Source: Mytilinidion resinicola (Eukaryota > Ascomycota > Dothideomycetes > Mytilinidiales > Mytilinidiaceae). Taken from it: DNA of 64,000 nt. The stretch is from contig NW_022985445.1 in NCBI RefSeq assembly GCF_010093595.1, positions 713,106 through 777,105 on the forward strand. The letters are read 5' to 3'. The position numbers and the translations under genes are program-made. The notes under the pieces are model-generated. The model saw only the letters and a program-made list of their open reading frames with translations, made no database searches and was not told where the DNA came from. This document shows, one piece after another, positions 35,767 to 47,961 of this stretch; the stretch's first letter is position 1, and every line of letters starts with the position of its first letter.

Positions 35767-38538
35767 ATGCTCTCCCTCGAGGCAGACAACTCTTCGTGCC
35801 TCTCGCATCCGTATCCATACCTCTTTGGCCCGCCGTCGCCCCAGCTGAACTCGTTCCCCGAGCATGGCTATGTGCGCTCGTTGATACTCCGCGCCGAAGA
35901 GCATCTCGTCAAGCATCCGCGGATCCACGACCTCTCCGCGTCAAATCCGATTCCGTTGTGCCCGCTGAAGCTGCAGAGGACGCTCCCGCGCGCTCTAATG
36001 GCCACCATGGTCTTCTCCCGCGAGGCTGCTATGGCCGTCGAGCCAGCCCCTGGGTCGCCGCCCGACCTCACGAACAGCAAATCCTCAAAATCCTCCTCTT
36101 TCCACTCGTCCTGCCTCAGTGACTTCGCCGGGCCCCACGATATCTCACACTTCGAGGACATCAACCTGGAGGACCTGCAGGCTGGCCTCCCAGCGGACCC
36201 CTACCACCACTATGCCCCCCACGCGGCCTTCGAGCACACGCGGCCTCCAGCGCGCTCGTCAGTGTCAGTTCCAGGGAACAGGAGTGGTGCACATGCGGTG
36301 AACACGTTCAGGGACCTTACAAGCGGGGGAAAGCCGAGATATCCAAGCCTGAAGGCCCAGACGAGCAGTGTGGTGAGAGGGCAGCCGAATCTGAATGTGT
36401 CGCGACCCCTTCAGCAACGCCGCGGGTTTACTTCGCCCTCGGCCCCCTCTCTCACCAACACTGGCTTTACACCTTCAACACATCGAACTACATCGAGATC
36501 TCCTTCCCCTTCGCACTCGCAAGTCTATTCTACTGCCTCACCTCGCTCCCTCTCGCGGCGGAGCTCAAGAACGAATTTGGACGTCTCGCCCAACACAGCA
36601 GCCCACAACACCCGGCGACAGTCGTGGCAGCAGAGCACCCGCAAGACTGTCAAAGAGCGCGAAGCCGAGTGTGATCAGGAGGACGACGAGGAGCTTCCTG
36701 AAGATGCTATCATCCTCGGAGTTCCTATTAGCCCTCGGCCGCCCAGTGAGCGGCGCTTCACGCTCTCCGCGAATTCCTCTCCTCCTACGCAAGACCCCTC
36801 AGAGCGAGACCCGCATTCAGCATCCCGAACTCCAGAGGACTCTCGCAATCCTTCGCGAGACCCTTCTCCAGCATCGGCTGCGTCCTTCGATCCCTCTCTA
36901 GCTTTGTCGCGCGCCCCGACAGAAACAAGTCCCCCGGTCGGTGGGCAACCACCATTGCGGGCGAGGACGCAGTCTTGGCAGGCTACTTACTCAGGCCTGG
37001 ACCCAGACGCGAAATTACTTACGGAAGCATTGGAGCAGTACCAAGAAGACGCAGATCAGAGATACGAAGAGAAGATTCAGAACGGTGGCTCGCCTCGCTC
37101 GTCAGAAGAGAAAAGCAAGAGCAAGACTTCTGTGGTCGAGCTCCCACCTCTTAGGACAGGAGACCCACTGGTAGATCCATTTGGCATATCGAAAGAGAAG
37201 GAGAAGTACTTGTCTCGCACCCGTCCTTCGTGGTTGCCACCGAAAGATCCGAAGGAGGAGAAGAAGCATCTGAGGGAGTACAAGAAGATGCAGCAGCGAG
37301 CACAGGAAGCGAGTGAGTACCTTTTCTTGAACTGATATGGTCCTCAAGGCCGCTGGTATACTCGCATGACTCGAGAAACAAGAGAAAGAGATGGAAGACT
37401 CTGAATGAGGTTTGGATGAAATGGCTTGCACGCAGCAAACTCTGGAAAGAAACGCATAAAAAGAGGGACAAGCCGACACAAAAAACGAGAGGAAAAGGAA
37501 GGGAGGGCAAAACATTGCATATATCAGAGCCATGCGAGACCACCAGCGGTTTTCTGGATATTCAGTTCTTGCACCCTTCACGACACCTGAAACTAACCTT
37601 GAATAGAACAAAAAGAAGCAGAAAAAGCACAAAAGATAGCACAACTAAAACAAGAGCTCGAAATGGCTCGTGGAAAACACTGGGAAGAGGTAATCCTACC
37701 CACATTGGGCAATCCAGCCGTCCAGTTCGACTACAGCGGCAACCGCAAGCAATGGTGGGCCGGAATCCCCGAAAAAACGCGCGGAAGAGCCTGGGAAAGA
37801 GCCGTAGGCAACGAGCTCGAACTCTCCGCTGGATCCTTCGCCGCAGCGTTGAACAAAGCAAATCTCCGTCAAGAAGAGCTCGAACTTACCAAAGGTATCA
37901 ACTCCCCTGAGTACACCATCTACACCCTCATCCACTCCTCCTTCACGAAGGACGTGTACCCCGAACTCGGTCTATTCCAGGACGATCAACCCTTACATCA
38001 AGAACTCGTCGACCTCTGCCTGGCCTACACATCCTACCGCCCGGACACGCTCCGCTTCGCCTCGCACGTCCCCGCCATCGCCGCCGTGCTCATGCTGCAC
38101 ATGCCGCAGCCGCAGGCCTTTATTTGCATGGCGAATCTCCTCAACCGGCCCGTGCCCATGTCCTTCCACACCGCGGACGCCTCGGGCAAGCACCAGACGT
38201 ACCAGCTGACCTTCGACACCATCGCGAAGAAGCTGCCCGCACTGTACGCGCACTTCATGGCCGTCGACGTGCCGCCCGAGGTGTTCGACGCGTTCTTTTT
38301 AAGTGTGTTTACGCGGGCGCTCCCTGTGGACTCGGCGTGCCGGCTGATGGACGTGTATGTATTTGAGAATGATAAGACGCTTATTCGGGGGGTGTTGGCC
38401 GTGCTCACGCTGCTGGAGCACGAGTTGTACGGGTCCAGGAAGGAGATTATTGACGTTTTGGGGGGTCCTTTGACCGGATTGGCGAAAGATGAGGCGCATT
38501 TTGTGGACGTCTTTATGCAGGCGGGGAAGTCGAATTAA
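35767..38538 (+). CDS. TBC-domain Rab GTPase-activating protein
   Basis: Two exons (35767-37312, 37607-38538; 294-nt intron, GTGAGT donor, CTAAC branch) encode up to 825 aa. The first 500 residues are Ser/Pro-rich and disordered. A Lys/Glu-rich coiled segment (KKHLREYKKMQQRAQEA, then KEAEKAQKIAQLKQELE) precedes a TBC domain: RKQWWAGIPEKTRGRAWERA, SSFTKDVYPELGLFQDDQPL, then YTSYRPDTLRFASHVPAIAA. That last stretch replaces the usual YCQGMNF block, so the glutamine finger looks degenerate. The arginine-finger motif (I/V)PxxxRxxxW is present as GIPEKTRGRAW. Such proteins stimulate GTP hydrolysis by Rab or other small GTPases in membrane traffic. The start is uncertain: ATGs at 35998 or 36007 would trim about 77-80 residues. 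Confidence 0.82.
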
Positions 38539-40803
38539 GACGGTTTGGCAGATGATGAGGCCAGAGAGAAGGGCGGTTATGGTACTCATGACGGTGCATG
38601 CGGCTGACAGCGTAGGCACTTTAGGGGGTTGTTTGTAGTAATTATGGACAGCGTCCTGCTACTGTTTTTGGCGGTTTTTGTACGCGGCTTGAGGGACTAA
38701 TCTTAACGGCTGATCTAGGATAGGATCTAGGTTTCGAATTCGGTCGGTCGTTCGAGGGATCTGAGGGGTGTTTGGGGGTTGCAAGACCCTTCTAGCCTAT
38801 GGGTAGTGTGGAGAGGAGGATGTAAAGATGGTAAGTCCCTATATCAGCCATTAGTTCACTGCTAACGATATCCCAGGCCCCTAACATGCTCGTTCCGATT
38901 CTAGCAGCGTGTTCCAGTGAATTTCTGGCATCCGCACCCTCCGGTGCCTCCCCTTGGTGTTGTAGTCGAGTGTGAGCGCCGACGTCTCGTTCCAGAGGTG
39001 CTGAAGCGCCCTACCGCCTCGGGAGAGCAGCGGAGGGCGAGCGGAGCCGCTCGATGTGAGATGAGGCATTCCATGCACCTCTAGATGTGTATCTGGATCT
39101 CGAGGCCGTGGTGTTGAGGCAGCGGAGGTGCTGGTGAAAGAGCTCCGTCGCGATGGGGGGTGTTTGATTCGGAAGGTGTGGCTCGCTGGCCCGACGCGGT
39201 GGTGAGGAATGTGGACCACGGCCCAGGGTTCAGCTGCGTGCCACGGTTCGCGAGGCAGCCGAATTAGCAGTGCTATCCCCGCTGGTAATTGAGGGTTTGG
39301 TGTTTTCTGAGTTCCTGTAGGTGCGGTGATGATGGGGTAGCTGGAGGAGGGTTCGGATCACCCATTTCGAAGGTTTAGAGCGGCGCGTCCACGGGGGTGA
39401 GGGTTTGACATCCTGAGCAGCTCAGAGTGTGTTGCTTAAGGGGTGTCTCAGATGGATGTCTGCATTGTCATTCCCGCGGTTTCAGAGGCCTGGAAATAAG
39501 GGCATTCACACCCGCATCACCACCTCACGATCGCTGCACTCAGGCGGTTGTTTTTGCTCTCCTACTGTCAGCGTCAGGGGTGCACATCTCATAGTATCTC
39601 CAAATTCGCAGGATGTCATTTCCCCAGCTTCAAAACCACATGCGCCCCTAAAAACCTCATAAAACCCTCATAAAAACACCAAAATTTCCGCTATCACCAC
39701 CAAAAAATCGCCAAACCCACCCCTGACCCTCTAGAATCCAGCCGGCTGCTCTAAACTACATTTCTGATAAATTCCGGGCCTTGGATTTCCTTAAATCCAG
39801 GGAAAAAGAAGGAAACTAGAGGGTATCTCTAGCTGAAATAGACATCCCCAGCGCCTGGATTTAGTATGTTTTATGGGAGAAAGAGGTCCCAGGCTCTAGA
39901 CGGCTGGAGGATTGACTAGAGTCCGTCAGGAGAATGCTCCCTGACCTTCTGAGGGCCCGGGCTCTAGGGGAGGCTGGGGATCGAGTTGGGAACACGGGCG
40001 GGTACATGTTGGGATGGGGGTTCCCCAGAGTTGGTCACGGCTGGGCTGTTTGATGTCTGGGTAGGGCATCGCGAGGGCATTGGAGGATTGGAGTGTCTCT
40101 ACACACTGCGGATAGCCTGTGCCGTGTAGAGTTGATCAAGAAGATTGGTATAGGCATGAGGGATGGAGCATGTTGGATATCCCAAGATGGGGCTCCTGAG
40201 GTGAGTTCCCGAGGTGGGCTCCCAAAATGAGTTCCCGAGATTGCGCACTTTGGGTCCCTGAGGTCGCTTTCTCTTCTCAAGTGTCTCTTGTCGAGAATAC
40301 TAGGTTGCTTTCTTCTCTTAAGTCTTTCTTATCAAGTTTACTAGTGATACGCTAGTGCATTGGGGGGGGGCGAGATCATCAACGAGGTTTTCGTAGTGAT
40401 CGCCGCGCCGTGACTGGTGTCTCCCTCGATCGAGGTGGGTTTAATGGCGATGATTTCTTGCCCATTGAAGGCCAGCGGCACGAAGCATTAGAACCTATGC
40501 ACTTTTACGCCAATTGTCATCTCTCCAAAATGTAATCCTAGCAAAAAAAGCTAGCGAGGTGCTACTCGAGTCGGGTATAAAGACCTCGAGTTACACATCA
40601 AGATGACAAATGGATTTGAAAGCTTTCGGGAGACTACAAGGCGCAACATTGAATATGGCTCTACAGTGTCGGCACTAGTCGACCGACGCTCTTCATACAT
40701 CTTAAAGAATATACTGACATATAGCCACGCTTAGTTCGATTGAATGCATGTAACAATCGTGCTTCATAGAATGACACTTAGATCCAAGCTTCCCATATCC
40801 AGT
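38539..40803. other. Gene-poor region of 2.3 kb
   Basis: Convergent spacer between the TBC gene and the ATPase-NOV gene. ORFs are short and unrecognisable. It contains an inverted-repeat-bounded stretch at about 39722-39925 and a G-run at 40362-40370. Nothing else is supportable. Confidence 0.45.
39722..39925. mobile_element. Possible short inverted-repeat element (about 200 bp)
   Basis: The left end, CCTGACCCTCTAGAATCCAG near 39722, then CCGGCT, resembles the reverse complement of the right end, CGGCTGGAGGATTGACTAGA near 39901. The repeats are imperfect and gapped. The interior also holds a small palindrome, GGATTTCCTTAAATCC, near 39785. No other copy was seen in the window, so this is a weak MITE candidate. 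Confidence 0.35.
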
Positions 40804-43800
40804 CTAAAACCGATATCCAGGCGTAACGGAGTACTTGTCCGTCTTGAAGATCAGCTCTTGGTCGCTTCGAAGCGTAGCCGGATCCATATATAACTTCAAC
40901 CCCATCCCACAATCGCCCAGTGAGAACACTCTTGCCACTAAGTATACCTTGTTTGATGCTACATTCCCCAACAGCCTCATACTCTCCATCCTTTCATACT
41001 GCGGTTGACTGCAATAGAACGGTGTGTCCAACATTCCAACCGTTGTCTTGACCTCGATGTAATATTCCGGCGTCTTATGGCTCCAGGTGGAAGCTTGCAG
41101 ATATCCCGCTTCGATTAGCAGGTGTGTGAGAGTGCCTTCACGGTCCCGGTACACGATGTCTGCTGTCTCGGGGCCGAACCAACGCGTTAAGTCGTAGTAC
41201 CGCTCGTGCACAGCAACTCGGTGGCGGATCGTGCTCTGCCAGTTCGCGAGGGTAAAGTTGGGAAGTCCAAGGCCTTTCAACAACTCGAACACCTGTTTCG
41301 GGTCAGTATGACTGGACTGGAATAAATGCGCGCGGGGGAGAGAGGAAGTGGATGGGAATGTACTTACGAATAGTTCACCAGCAGCACCTATCTTGAATTC
41401 TCTTTCCCCGGTAATGGACGAATGAACGGCAAGGGATGTGTCGACTCCGATTGTCGGGTTCCTGGGCAATGGATCCCGGAATGTCTGTCCTTTCCGGGGT
41501 AGCCGATGAAGACTTTCTGCTAGTTCAACCACGGCGTCTAGCAATTCTCGGTAGAGATCCGGTCTCTCTGGAGGACTAGGTGACCTATCGAAAGCTATTG
41601 AGTTGGGTGTAGGGTAAGAGTCTTGAGTGGTGCTCGTCTGCAGAGGCGGAGTGCTTGATGCCTCCGGTTCGGTACCATGGCGAGAGCTTCGTGTCTGAGA
41701 AGTACTTCTTGGAGTGCCTACAGTCTCAGATGGCGTTGATGCTCGGGATCCAGTACTCAGGCCAGGGACCTGCGTTTGCGAAGCACTTCCTGGTGTACTT
41801 ATAGTCACCGATCGACTTGCTGCTCGGGCTTCGGTGCTCTCAGGAGGGCCTCTCGCTGGCGAAGTACCTCTTGGAGTATTTGCGGTCCCTGACGAGCTTG
41901 ATTCGTCTTCACTTTCGTCTTCTGGCCTCGTAATTCCCCCTACTTCGATGATACCAGCTTGCTCCAGAAGCCCATTAATGACGAAAAGGCTGGACTCCGT
42001 AATTATAGACCCAAGCTCTGCCCCATTCGCGTCTTTCGGGACTCCAAAATGCTGGAGAAGGCTGATCGGGAGCTCCCTCGATAGGCATAATCGTTGTTGA
42101 TTCTTGCTTTGCGGAACGTAGAGCTTCAATTTCCCTTCCTGCTGATCAAGATGAAAGTACGCTGTGGCTTGCGGAACCGTCACGGTTACGTCGTTCTGGT
42201 CAATGGACACAGATTTGGATATCGCGTCACTGACATAGACGTCCATATTGTGAAGAGTCCGGTGCATTGAAACTGCATTCTCGCGGGCTGTTTTACTTCC
42301 TAGATGAGCAGCATACCTGAAAAATCAGCAACCTTCTATCTCTATGTAGGTCAATACTCACCGGCAAATTGCATACGACTTCTTTCTTAGCTCAGCTGTA
42401 AGCCGCTCGCTGATCAAACCGCCCTGAACGGTAGTCTCTTCCCTGACCGCTCTAGACAAATATCGTTCCTCTAACCCGAGCCCAGTGAGAAATGGCTTCA
42501 AGGAGTGGACCTCTTCCAGCGAGAAATTCAGGACCTTTATTTGGCCTGCGAATGTTTGACTGTAGTCGCGACGATTCACGATAGCAAAGTCCTCGGAGCA
42601 ATCCGACCACTCGGTGGTCCCAGAGGGTAGTTTTATCGGCAAGCATTTGCAGTCACGCAGCTTTTCCAGAGCTTTGAATGGTATCTCGAACGCACAAATG
42701 TTCAGCATCTCCCGGAAAATGCTACTCTTATCCGGGTTCGTCGATGCCTTCTGCTTGAGAGCAGATATGTGCATCTCCAAGCTTGGCTTTGTGACGCGAA
42801 GAACATTGAGGAAGAAAGGCTTGAGAGTTTTGTACGTTGTGGCAATTGACAGTTTTCCAGGTAATTGAATCTGCTCTTCGGCCCAGATGCAAAAGGATGG
42901 GGTATGCCAAGTCCCATTGCAGTGGCTATATACCAAATTATTTTCTTCAAAATCGGTCCTGGTGAAGTTAGACTCATATTTTGAGCGGAATTTTGGTTTA
43001 GGAGGCGCTCCCAGATCAGCATGATCTCCCCTCAACATTAGCAAGCCCTCAAGCGCCACCGTAAATAGCACCGTACATTCTATGGAGAAGACGCACATGC
43101 AAGAAGAATTACTACACACCTTATTTGCTTTTCCACATCGAAATCGTTCAGATCATTAGCCACTTTGTATAACTGTTCGTAGAGGAGCAGAACTTTCGCG
43201 TGTTCGTCGCTCGACAAGATGTCGGTTGAAGAGTTTTGAATGGTCTGTAAAAAGGCAAGATAATCGTTATAATCAGCATGTTTAACACCTAACGTAAGTC
43301 TGAAGAGACTATAAAGCCGTCGATACTGTTTGCTTGTCTGAAGGCGGGCCTTGTATGTGAACCACTCCGGGCCGTCCCATACACAGTCTTCAATGAATCT
43401 CCAGGACGGAGGCGCATCGGAGTTTGCTGAAGGCAAGAAGACGTAAGCGTCTTCAGAAAATACTTCCCTGATTGGCATATGTTAACGAGAAGACTTTTGA
43501 GGAGTGGAGTGACCAATACGAACTTGATTTCCTCGATTTCCTCCGGCTCGAGAAACTTCTGCAAGTTGGTGTATATCTCGAAGACAACTGTGCCCTGTAC
43601 ATTGTTCTTGTGCTTAGCTTTATTCAGTAGTGCCAACCAAAACGAAAGGTCATCGTCTATTCCGACCCCGAAGCGCCTCAAGAACATCCATTTGCTTGCC
43701 GCAGAATCCACAATGCCGTCAAGCTCTTTGAGAAACCCAAAATCCTGTTCAAGGCCAAGACGAACAACAATATTCATGAGTTTCGGTAGGGGCAGATACG

Positions 43801-46287
43801 TCATGTCTAGGCGTCGCAGTTGATCCGAATGAAGAACTGGAACTTCGATACGTTCGGAATAAAGATCCCAAAAGTGATGTGAATATTGATGCCAATTAGC
43901 TTCAAGTACGCCAAGTAGAAACTGTGGCCGGTGCTGGATGATATATTTGAGCTCCGAAGACATCTTCAGGGTGTTGGACCTCCGACAAAGCTGAGGTTTT
44001 TCTTTCATTTGGATGAAACTTGCAAGCCATTCCATGATCGTTTGATCGTTCCGGCGCTCGAGATGCTGTAGTTCATCCTCGTATGTGGGTTTCAGAAATC
44101 TCATTTTGTCTTTCAATTGGATCGGGCTTGATGTGCCGAGAATTTTGGACATTGAGTAAGGAGCTTCAGAGCAAGGATTGTACGTCCAACCTCTAGGAGC
44201 ATCAGACCAGAAAGAGCCCTGGCTGCCTAGCAGCTTTATCCTAATTCCTTTGGTAGGTAGTTTGGTGTGGTGCCAGAAGATGAAACTGATGTGAGGGAGA
44301 GTTTGTCTAAACGTTTGTCCGGAGCCTAGATAGACCTGTTCTATCAATGGAAAGACCTTGGATGGGTCACACTCCGTAACTCCAAGTTTGGAAAACAGTG
44401 TCTTCCGACTATTATTACGTAGTGCGCCTGTGTCAACGAGGGCCAAGCCCAAGTCCGCAGGGACTTCAATGCCTTCTGAAGTTGGGAAATATATGCTGGC
44501 GAATCGCGGGCTGACCCATCTCCCGGTATTGAGGGGTACAATTGGAAGGATCCCAATGCTCGGAGTATAGATCGGATTCCTCAACATGACTATAAGCAGG
44601 CTCGCAACGTCGGTATGCCATTCAGCGGACAATGGCTTGGAACGCATACGACTCTGCTTGACATCGTTGAAATTAAGGTCCTGCGCAAGCCTGTCCAAAA
44701 AGTCTTCGTTCGACAGACCCTCGGCGCCAATCTTTTTCAGAATAGGAAGTTCCAAGTTCTTGTCGTATTGTTCTGACACGTAGGCCGTCTTCCCTCCATA
44801 AGTAAGGTCGGCAAGTAAAGGGTGGCCTTCTTCGTCTCTGAATCCGTGGGGTACGATTCGTAACTTATTGGCAAATGATAGGCGTGTTTTGTAATCGTAA
44901 CGATCGAAGAACAGTTTGCGTGATGAAACTGCTTTAAAAATGTTGACCTGGAGGCGACCCCAGAAGTCGTCGGCAATATGGCCGGTTGGGATGAATCGTA
45001 GCCAGCAATACCGTAGAGTCGGGTGGTTGAGAAAGTCGCCAACACTTGATAGGAATGTTTCGGTGACCTCATCAAGTAAGCGGTTATTCCATGGAGAGTT
45101 GAATACATCTTCACGGCTAGCCTGGGTAATGAAGTCGGATTGAATGAGGAACTGCAACGCGGCATCAAGCGTTAGCTAAGGCACTGTTCTTACTTATTGA
45201 GACTATATGAGGTAACCGACCTTATATCCAACCTTCCGTAAAGGAAGGAACGCGAACACGTGCTGATCTTCGATAATAGGAATATCGTCGGCATCCAAAG
45301 GAAATGCCAGAACTACTTCAGCCATCGAAATGTTCTTACGGGCGTAGTTGTTTGGCATGTTTGAAACCTGGCGTCTCGCTGTCCAGTAGTTTTGGGTCGA
45401 AGTAGAGTTCAATTGTGAAAGGGTCTTGTGCAGACTGACTTCGTTTCCAGACTTAGACAATGAATAGTTCCGCTCTACATCGCGTTCACCTGGAATCGTG
45501 ATTTTTATCGACAGCGTCTTTAGCTTCCTCAAGAATAGCAACAACGTATCCGGAAGGTCTAGGAACTCCTTGCGCAGCGTGTTTCTATCGCATGTCGTGA
45601 GAAGATACAAGATTATTCGGGTCCGAACTCCACCCGGGACGGCGAGGTAGTCTTCGTTCATCGGCGTTACCATTCCTAGGCCATTGTCATTCCCATCGCG
45701 CTGATACTCAAACGCAAATGAGTAGGGTCCTGACTGCACATGGACTTTACGTGCAACCTTGAAAACAGACTTGAACCCGATACCCTTCTCACCGATATAG
45801 CCTTGAATAGATGCCTTCGTACTTTCGCCGATAGAGCAAATAGCCCTGATATTTGCTTCTGAGAAACCATCCTCGTTAGAGTCGATTACGATTCGATCCT
45901 GGTCAAGCGCGAAACGAAGCCAAGGGGACTTAGACTCATTCTTTGCGACTTCGTAACTGTTGTCTTCGGCATTCTGGATCAATTCGTAGACAAAACGGGT
46001 ATCTTTTGCGTAGAGGTTTGCAGCCAGCCTAGGCCAGAATAGTAGGTTAGCCCATGAACGAGTTTGAGAGTGTGGAAGATATTAGGACACTGAGAAGCAA
46101 AGCTCAGTTATAGGTCGTCTTACGCTTTAGTTGAAGCGCCTAGCTTTCGCCGTATGTTATCGATGGTGGCAAGTATTTGTGGCTTGTTTCGCTCCAAGAA
46201 CTCTCGGTCTTCTCTGGTAATTCCACCATTGTCTTCCCTAAGTTTATCAATGAAGACGCATGCTTCTGCTCTAGAAACAGTAGTCAT
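40804..46287 (-). CDS. Bergerat-fold ATPase (sacsin/Hsp90-like) fused to NOV/DUF3883 nuclease-like domain
   Basis: Seven exons (46124-46287, 45221-46028, 43524-45151, 43120-43467, 42362-43030, 41368-42316, 40804-41292), all phase-consistent, encode 1684 aa. The N-terminal GHKL ATPase has an N-box ELIQNAEDNSY, a G1-type box IDSNEDGFSEANI and a G2 box GYIGEKGIGFKSVF. The FKFLIQADF-type junction of sacsin-like proteins reads YKFLIQSDF here. The large middle has no motif I recognise. A Ser/Pro-rich linker precedes a C-terminal domain with TADIVYRDREG, YYIEVKTTVGMLDTPFYCSQ and QYERM, the pattern of NO VEIN C-terminal (DUF3883) domains, which are PD-(D/E)XK-like with an E-x-K pair. Function unknown; the domain pair resembles ATP-gated nuclease or chromatin/defence proteins. 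An ATG at 46345-46347 is an alternative start. Confidence 0.8.
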
Positions 46288-47961
46288 GCTGTTCCCTGCT
46301 TTTTGATTGTGAATGACAGGAAAAATGTTACTGGATATGTTATACAAAGTAATTAACGAAGGGCGTTGCGAATACGGTGATAGCCAACAGCACGACTGGG
46401 TAAATGCGAAGCAAGGTTGACAAGTAGAGAAGTAGCGGTCTTATGAGTCTGTCTCTAGGCGTTCACGAGCGGGAAAATAGAATGCACCCAGGACGCAGTC
46501 GAGCGGCAAAGCCGCCAATAAATAACATATCACCTACCCCAAGGGCCTTCCCTTTTCTGAAGATAAGCAGCTCTGAAACGCTTGACTGGGACCCGACACG
46601 GCGAAGAAACGGGGGGTCCGGGGGCCGAGTCTCAGCCCCGGGCGCCAAAAGTGCTGTGCCGCAATATAAATATATTCGTTGACAATGGGGTCCTGACGTT
46701 GCGAGTGGATGCCTAGTTGTAGCATTTGGTAGGAACAGTTCGGCTCTCGAAGCCTAGACGTATCTGGCCGATGTATCTGGCCAGAATGACCGAAGCAAAA
46801 GGCTGAGGTTGAAGCAATGGAGGCGTTGAGCGGTTGGCGATGCCCTGTACACGAGCACGTGATTCTGGGGCCTGTCCCTGACGACGAGATTTCGCTCTTT
46901 TCTGATCATTTCTTTGATTTGGGGGGAACTCACTCTCCTCTCACTGACCTTGGTGGTCTTGATTCAAGTCGGCTCACGGTTCAGGACAACTGTCTCAAAT
47001 GGGGCATACCGCAAGAGTTTTGCACGCGTGTATAGCTGTTCGAGACACTTCAAGCCCATTCATCTTCTGAAATTCACAATGTCAGGTTCATGAGCCCGTG
47101 AATCGGGCGACTGCCCCAGATGGCGGGATCTCGCTCCCTTTTGCACACCAGTCTAAATGGGAAGCTTGTGACGAGCGCTTTGCACGTGTGGACAGCTATT
47201 GAAGACACCTCAAGCCCAATCATCTTTTGAATTCCACGATGTCATGTTCACGGGCCCGTGAATGAGGCCCCAATTACTCTACATACTGGCGCCAGCCCAG
47301 CCCAGCCCAGCCCAAAAATCATCATACACTACTACAATTGTTCCAACCCGACCGCACACGAAGGGGGTGAGGAATAACACCGGCCCAATGCAGGTAAAGA
47401 AGAAAGGTAGAAAAGCTGAAAGCCCGTACTAGGGATTTCAGAAAAAAGGAGACCTCCAATTAGAGCTTCCTCGTTTATTACGCGGAGGAAAATCTACCCG
47501 CGCTTCCCAATATGCCTGCCAGCCAGCCCTAATTCCCCCGCTAGTCTGTCCACCACGCTTGAGAAAAAGCAGTCGTGCAATACAGAGCCATAAAGCCGCT
47601 CCCAAATGAATCAAGGAAATTTGTTCGAATTAGAAATCACCCCTATAACGTGCTTTGGGATGAGACAAGTGGTCAAGACCCAAACACCAATGCTGGATCG
47701 AGACCGGTGAAAAGTTCCCAACGCCAGTGACATGCAGTGGAATGCAGAGTAGATGGAAAGACTGTGGGTTGAACCGGATGATACATGGTGACCAACGAAC
47801 AAGAGAGCCAACGACATGGATTTGCGAACGCTGCATCCGCGCTTTTTCGATGACGGGAATGAATTGATCCAAGACTGAGTCAAGCTACCCAGACAGAAGC
47901 GGAAGCTGATTCGACGAATACTGGAACCATCGGGACAACAGGCGAAGAGCGAGATGAGGGC
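46288..47961. other. Gene-free region upstream of the ATPase-NOV gene, repeat-bearing
   Basis: A 1.7-kb region between the ATPase-NOV start and the SET1 stop. It holds the tandem repeat at about 46855-47270 and a short CAGCC repeat (four units) near 47293-47314. The stretch 47330-47900 has only short ORFs without content. Confidence 0.5.
46855..47270. repeat. Tandem repeat family 2, array in inverted orientation (about 2.5 units, period 158 bp)
   Basis: Two successive units share GCACGCGTGTATAGCTGTTC or a close variant, TCAAGCCCATTCATCTTCTG, and end in GTTCATGAGCCCGTGAAT. The CCCGTGAAT end recurs at 47097 and 47255. A partial unit begins near 46855 with CTGGGGCCTGTCCCTGACGA. The array is the reverse complement of the repeats at 58.55-59.5 kb. 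Confidence 0.85.
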
